In this document: positions 60,901-64,000 of the stretch, in pieces
How positions within the stretch are numbered: the stretch's first letter is position 1
How the letters are laid out: each line of letters opens with the position of its first letter
From: Nonomuraea pusilla
GTDB taxonomy: Bacteria > Actinomycetota > Actinomycetes > Streptosporangiales > Streptosporangiaceae
Length of the DNA: 64,000 nucleotides
Direction: 5' to 3'
NCBI RefSeq assembly: GCF_900109355.1
Contig: NZ_FOBF01000010.1
Span: 124,001-188,000, forward strand
Translations under genes and position numbers: made by a program
Notes under the pieces: generated by a model
The model's database searches: none
Seen by the model: the letters and a program-made list of their open reading frames with translations, nothing else
Told to the model about the DNA's origin: nothing

Positions 60901-63513
60901 TACGGTGCCCGGCTGTCCTGGAGCATCCGCGCCAGGAGGCAGGTGAGCCGTCCCATCGCCCGGCCGGACGGACGGCGAGGCCGTCAGGTGCCCGGCCGTC
61001 TCCGGAAGCCCGGCGGCGCGGTACACGGCTGAAGCCGAGGCGTCGCCTGGATGTCCGTCGGCAGACGCGGATGCCATCGAGGACGAGACGGGAGCCGTGC
61101 CGGGAACCAGGTGCGGGCCATCGTGAGGCGCGCCCGAAGGAGAGCTGGTGGCAGGTGCTTGGCACCCCGAGCCCGCAGGAGCCGCAGGAGCCGCCAGGTG
61201 AGCCGACAACGACGACATGTCGGGCGCGGCCCCTGGGACGGGAGGCGCCGCCGCGCCATCCGGCAGAGGCGCCGTCTCGGACGTGGACGTCTTCCGCGAA
61301 GCGGACCCAGCGGCACTCGCAGCCGGAAACGCCGCAGCGGTTGCGGAGGTCTCCACGTACGCCGTGGGAGCGGCGGCGAACGGCGCGGAAGGAGCGGACG
61401 CACTCGACGACGGAGACGACACGGAGACAGAGAACGGCGCGGAAGGAGCAGACGGCGCGGAAGAGGACGAAGGTGCAGAGGGGCACGAAGGTGCAGAGAG
61501 GGACGAAGGTGCGGAGAGGGACGAATGTGCGAAAGGCGGAGACGGTGTGAAGACGGAGGCCGAGGCCGCTGAAATGCCTCCCGCCCGGGGGCTGGGAGCA
61601 CCTTCCGCGCGGGGGCTGGGAGCACCTTCCGCGCGGGGGCTGGGAGCGCCTTCCGCGCGGGGATAGGGAGCGCCTTCCGACGTGACCAGCAAGCCGCCAA
61701 CCTGGGTACCGGGAGCAGTTACAGCCGTGCTGCCTGGAGACCCTTCCGTTGGGATGCCAACAGAGTTTTCCGCCTGGGCTGGCGGGGAGGCTTCCAAGAC
61801 ACCATGCGCCGGGGCACCGCCCCGAGCACGGCCGACTGCCTCAGCACTTCCAACTGGCCGAGCACGATCGATTTGCTCAGCACCCCCGACACGCTGAGCC
61901 TGGCCAATTACCTCAGCACCCTCGACACGCTGAGCATGGCCAATTACCTCAGCACCTCCGACACGCTGAGCATGGCCAATTACCTCAGCACCTCCGACAC
62001 AGTGAGCACGCCCGACTGCCTCAACACGTCCGACACGCTCAGCACGATCGATTGCCTCAGGAACCCCGACACGCTGAGCGTGGCCGACTGCCTCAGCACC
62101 CCCGAAACCCTCGGCATGACCGGCTGCCTCAGCACCCCCGAGACGCTCAGCATGACCGGCTGCCTCAGCACCCCCGAAACGCTCAGCGCGGTCGATCGTC
62201 TGAGCGCCTTCGGCTCGTTGAGCGCGCTCGGCTTCCTGAGATGCTTCGGATGGCTGGGCACTTTCGGTGGCGGCTTCGACTGGCTGTGCGCCTTCGGCGG
62301 TCCGAGGGGTGTGGACCGTCTCAGCGCGGTGGACCGTCTCAACGCGGTGGACCGTCTCTGCGCGGTGGATCGTCTCTGCGTGGTGGATCAGCTGCGCGCT
62401 GTGGATTGCTTGCGTTGTTTCGGCATGCCCTGCTGCCTGCGCTGGATGAACGTGGGGGGATGTCGGCCCGGCTTGAGCAGCGGGCGTACCTGCAGTCGGC
62501 GGAGAGGTCGGCTGAGGCGTCGCCTGAGCCCAGGTGGGTGGGGAGGCTGGCGGAGGGCCCGTTGTGGTGTCCAGTGCGGCGTGTCGGATTGGCGTGGGCG
62601 TGGTAGGAGGCGCCTCCGCCGTCCCGGTTGCCGGAGGCGCCACGAGCGGCTGACCTCCTGGAAGAGCCGGATGAGGCACCCCGCCCGGCTGGCTCCCTGA
62701 AGGAGTCGCGGCAGGCGCCCCAGCTCTCTGGGCGCCGGAAGCCTCCGCGAGAGGCGTCCTCGCGGGTTCCGTTCTCGACGTCGGGTGGGCGGGCTCGGTC
62801 TCGCCGGCCGGCGAAGCGGCAGGGTTGGGCGAGGGTTCCGGGAGCGGCGTTGCCGGCGCAGCGGGGGGACTTCCCGGGTGGCGGGGTGGTGCCAGCCGGC
62901 GGCTCGGATCAACGTCGTCGGCCCAAGGCTGCGGTGTCACAGCTTCCCTGGCCGGCCCTGTCGCTACTGCCCCAGCGGACGGCGTCGCTGCCTCCCGAGC
63001 AGGCAGTGTCGCTGCTGTCCCGGCGGACGGTGTCGCGGCCTCCCCCGCGGGTGCTGTCGCTGCTATCCCGGCGGACGGCGTCGCGGCCTCCCGAGCAGGC
63101 AGTGTCGCTGCTGTCCCGGCGGGCGGTGTCGCTGTCTCCCTGGCAGGCGGTGTCGCTGCTGTCCCGGCGGACGGTGTCGCGGCCTCCCTCGCGGGTGCTG
63201 TCGCTGCTGTCCCGGCGGGCGGCGTCGCGGCCTCCCTCGCGGGTGCTGTCGTTGCTGTCCCGGCGGACGGCGTCGCGGCCTCCCTCGCGGGTGCTGTCGC
63301 TGCTGGTCCGGTGGGCTGGGTGGTGGAGGTGGGGGCGGGGGGTTCCGGGGAGGTGGTGCCGTCGTGGGTGGGTGGTGCGGTGGGGTCGGCGGCAGGCGTG
63401 GGGGCGTGGGCGGCCTGCTCGTAGTCGAGCCAGCGCACCCCTTCTCCGACCTCCGGGTTGTACCGCCCTTCCTGAAGGACCCGCCGGACGTCCTGCTTGC
63501 GGTCGCGGTACAC
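57952..63513 (-). CDS. Giant polymorphic toxin with C-terminal papain-fold (glutamine deamidase-like) domain
   Basis: A continuous frame of about 1,853 residues. The last 150 or so form a papain-fold toxin domain: catalytic Cys1722 (TSNAVDCALAVLSTWHG), His1808 (GGSHAWNAVN) and Asp1823 (VIWIDAQRGHM), matching the Tox-PL family of protein glutamine deamidases. The preceding roughly 1,650 residues are Ala/Pro/Ser/Gly/Glu-rich and built partly of in-frame repeats with periods of 16, 12, 8 and 6 residues, so probably disordered. The GTG at 63511-63513 is preferred because AGGAGG lies six bases upstream; the frame opens at 63618. The short N-terminus (VYRDRKQDVRRVLQEGRYNP) carries no recognised secretion domain or signal peptide. 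An immunity gene follows with ATGA overlap. Confidence 0.85.
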   Translation of the reverse strand: MYRDRKQDVRRVLQEGRYNPEVGEGVRWLDYEQAAHAPTPAADPTAPPTHDGTTSPEPPAPTSTTQPTGPAATAPAREAATPSAGTATTAPAREAATPPAGTAATAPAREAATPSAGTAATPPARETATPPAGTAATLPAREAATPSAGIAATAPAGEAATPSAGTAATLPAREAATPSAGAVATGPAREAVTPQPWADDVDPSRRLAPPRHPGSPPAAPATPLPEPSPNPAASPAGETEPAHPTSRTEPARTPLAEASGAQRAGAPAATPSGSQPGGVPHPALPGGQPLVAPPATGTAEAPPTTPTPIRHAALDTTTGPPPASPPTWAQATPQPTSPPTAGTPAAQAGPTSPHVHPAQAAGHAETTQAIHSAQLIHHAETIHRAETVHRVETVHRAETVHTPRTAEGAQPVEAATESAQPSEASQEAERAQRAEGAQTIDRAERFGGAEAAGHAERLGGAEAAGHAEGFGGAEAVGHAQRVGVPEAIDRAERVGRVEAVGRAHCVGGAEVIGHAQRVGGAEVIGHAQRVEGAEVIGQAQRVGGAEQIDRARPVGSAEAVGRARGGAPAHGVLEASPPAQAENSVGIPTEGSPGSTAVTAPGTQVGGLLVTSEGAPYPRAEGAPSPRAEGAPSPRAEGAPSPRAGGISAASASVFTPSPPFAHSSLSAPSSLSAPSCPSAPSSSSAPSAPSAPFSVSVSSPSSSASAPSAPFAAAPTAYVETSATAAAFPAASAAGSASRKTSTSETAPLPDGAAAPPVPGAAPDMSSLSAHLAAPAAPAGSGCQAPATSSPSGAPHDGPHLVPGTAPVSSSMASASADGHPGDASASAVYRAAGLPETAGHLTASPSVRPGDGTAHLPPGADAPGQPGTVRPGDPAALYADRQTVYGFPAPPNRDTATPLRGADAPKGPSDGMAASGAGGAPAAALGATEGIVTGSGTAPNGDAGMNGPAAAGTGTGPATSADMTSETDMSQGAGPSSSLTPAYSSPSSPTPSSSPATHQPPASSFPAEPSATSPYVPGACAVSPSAAGASQASSSVSAGHFETAPLLPGASQASPSQAFPSQASAFQAGNFAASSPEMSLLSAGASQVSSSVEQPSEAVPFPPAAFTGSAQGMMFPDVHAQAGAATAEGGATPSVSERDRPVWGGDGRTGGSEDVSEEPSVTSSHAAAIGFPVEVLGSSVPSAALPDRDAVLRRPLPEWPQVVPADSSAARAGDGRQEAVRGDLEGVSQASWQQDERIGFSRETPTAQVASAAAGDAGRARPTPAPHLSTSAPAFPHSAVTGSAPASNQPSTSVPVPTSTSVPSSTRNPDPDPAAPGVADPTVGPARAPGSGWGSGAAAAVPVSGPAAVRISDPAPATSPGSRPAPAPYSGSALTSPPPSGSAPAPSAASGSAPAGGVGAGSGADSAARVGEGVVPGDFGRGASGQPGERLPNAAAGGPGSVSEAGFRDRPHEVEMGFGGRGAGAEASPGRGLPGTDVPVEGHRMPGLGRSGAEAQAGSAESGWEGRPSAWLDGSSSDAGSAEPPDGSSSGLHGSARRSDRSARPFDEAPYPVDGLPGRPQGVPRPLDRPSGALDGMPGRLDGLSAELRGVSGRGDGESAAGDGRSGRVDRAGFDGMAGQFEGVFAEYRGGAPGSPFPVASLILRDTWFEQPHRPPRLVDFRPYGVPGGLGQPDPQAEHDLLAALPPGARFPDPRGTWVRLINGCGPADDPFRTSNAVDCALAVLSTWHGEPVTGAPRFAEYDRLGRPLLSGERGGTGRMERWVGQRFEYAGKGRHAYPMLARRLRQAGHGAAALIVVRWPGGGSHAWNAVNSSGEVIWIDAQRGHMSVEPPYQTVTGVFCVILDRRGLPR
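58640..58905. repeat. Degenerate Asp/Gly/Arg-rich repeat region before the toxin domain
   Basis: Encodes variations on a roughly 10-residue unit (VDGLPGRPQG, LDGMPGRLDG, LRGVSGRGDG, FDGMAGQFEG). Less regular than the other arrays, so presumably older. Confidence 0.5.
61585..61684. repeat. 24-bp tandem array in the toxin linker
   Basis: About four copies of a 24-bp unit around GCTGGGAGCACCTTCCGCGC (starts at 61591, 61615, 61639, 61663), encoding PRAEGAPS repeats. The first three are almost identical, which suggests recent expansion. Confidence 0.85.
61840..62235. repeat. 36-bp tandem array in the toxin linker
   Basis: Eleven head-to-tail units of 36 bp starting CTCAGCAC or a variant (61840, 61876, 61912 and so on to 62200). 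Encodes a 12-residue unit of the type HAQRVGGAEVIG. Some adjacent units are almost identical over the full length. Confidence 0.9.
62311..62400. repeat. 18-bp tandem array in the toxin linker
   Basis: Five units of 18 bp (GTGGACCGTCTCAGCGCG and variants, starts 62311, 62329, 62347, 62365, 62383), encoding AETVHR repeats. Confidence 0.88.
62912..63311. repeat. 48-bp tandem array near the toxin N-terminus
   Basis: About eight copies of a 48-bp unit in exact register (starts 62960, 63008, 63056, 63104, 63152, 63200, 63248, 63296; a decayed copy before). It encodes a 16-residue unit APAREAATPSAGTAAT with few substitutions. Confidence 0.92.
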
Positions 63514-63627
63514 GTCCTGCCTCCTGTCATGCTCGACGACCGATCGTAGAGGGGCGGGCGTGGCCGGCGGGGTGAAGTCGGCAAGATTCGCGGCGACGTC
63601 TAAGCCCCGTACCTGCACAAACAGGGG

Positions 63628-64000
63628 TCAAGCCACCTCGACGGTGATGGTGTGCCAGCCGGTCGCGCCGTCCGGCATGGGCGGCGCCTCCTGCTCGGTC
63701 TGGGTACGTCCGGCGGCGTCCGTGGCGCGGACCTGGAGGGTGTGCCGGCCCGGGGTGGCGTCCCAGTCGAGGGCCCACTGGCGCCAGGTGTCGGGGCCGG
63801 GCACCTCGGCGAGGCGCGCCTGACGCCACTCGCCGCCGTCCACGCGTACCTCGACCGCCGCGACGCCGGTGTGCTGGGCCCAGGCGACGCCTGCGACGGT
63901 TACGCGTCCCGCCTTGAGCGACGCGCCCGCCCTGGGCAGGTCGATCCGGGACTCCGTCTTGATCGGGGCCTTGGCGGCCCAGCCCCGAGGCGTCCAGTAC
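63628..64000 (-). CDS. Sulfite oxidase-family molybdopterin oxidoreductase, C-terminal part (runs off window)
   Basis: Only the last 123 or so residues are inside. The sequence YWTPRGWAAKAPIKTESRID, then VTVAGVAWAQHTGVAAVEVR and WRQWALDWDATPGRHTLQVR, ending GWHTITVEVA, matches the Mo-co oxidoreductase dimerisation domain of sulfite oxidase-like enzymes. The immunoglobulin-like fold, not the molybdenum site, is what is visible. Its stop is 115 bases before the preferred toxin start on the same strand, so the toxin could be read through from it. Confidence 0.85.
   Translation of the reverse strand, partial: YWTPRGWAAKAPIKTESRIDLPRAGASLKAGRVTVAGVAWAQHTGVAAVEVRVDGGEWRQARLAEVPGPDTWRQWALDWDATPGRHTLQVRATDAAGRTQTEQEAPPMPDGATGWHTITVEVA

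Noticed and set aside
61840..62235. Regular 36-bp repeats considered as a CRISPR array
   Set aside because: There are no variable spacers: units abut directly, stay in reading frame and encode a periodic peptide. No cas genes.
62912..63311. Plus-strand frames across the 48-bp array (several overlapping long ORFs)
   Set aside because: A repeat whose period is a multiple of three opens frames on both strands; only the minus-strand frame links to the toxin domain and the immunity gene.

Overview
This window comes from a very high-GC Gram-positive actinomycete chromosome. Third positions are saturated with G/C, GTG and TTG starts are common, and gene families typical of Streptosporangiales/Streptomycetales are present: a four-gene conservon, amtB-glnB-glnD with a GlnR-type box, PadR/TetR-linked ABC exporters and a histidine kinase/NarL regulator pair. 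A Nonomuraea- or Streptosporangium-like organism is the best guess, but this is inference from gene content only. No phage or insertion sequence was recognised, so the region reads as ordinary chromosome with one accessory toxin locus at the right end.

Layout. 1-1.0 kb: a drug-exporter ATPase (cut by the window edge) diverges from a TetR gene across a perfect operator. 1.1-5.5 kb: conservon cvnA-D. 5.6-9.6 kb: the nitrogen-sensing operon amtB-glnB-glnD. 9.7-12.0 kb: a MOSC protein and an alpha/beta-hydrolase, the latter divergent from a TetR gene. 12.2-22.2 kb: a nine-gene operon for uptake and breakdown of a four-carbon polyol (ABC transporter, DeoR regulator, kinase, dehydrogenase, two isomerases), with very stable hairpins inside it. 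22.4-23.4 kb: a group-2 sigma factor. 23.5-32.8 kb: histidine degradation (hutI, hutF and an M20 amidase; hutU with an RpiR regulator) split around an SDR gene and a PadR-ABC exporter unit. The two hut promoters share the same TGAAT-N6-ATTCA palindrome. 32.9-36.9 kb: an ABC exporter behind two MarR-like palindromes, a degenerate nucleotidyltransferase, a membrane protein and a YefM-YoeB pair.

36.9-40.0 kb: a glycine-disposal operon (gcvT-gcvH-sdaA) behind a tandem glycine riboswitch. 40.1-42.5 kb: a secreted thermolysin-family protease. 42.6-47.7 kb: a gamma-glutamylation pathway for polyamines or related amines with a divergent FadR-type regulator. 47.7-54.0 kb: AmaP/DUF6286 membrane proteins, an amino acid deaminase/aldolase, DUF3618, a peroxiredoxin, tRNA-Leu(UAG) and a two-component system. 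54.1-57.3 kb: a MacB/FtsX-type ABC transporter ending in strong hairpins.

57.7-63.5 kb is the standout. It holds an approximately 1,850-residue protein whose last 150 or so residues carry a Cys-His-Asp papain-fold (glutamine deamidase-like) toxin domain. Almost everything before that is disordered and built partly from in-frame minisatellites of 48, 36, 24 and 18 bp. A YrhB/Imm35-like immunity gene overlaps its stop codon. The window ends inside a sulfite-oxidase-family molybdoenzyme gene.
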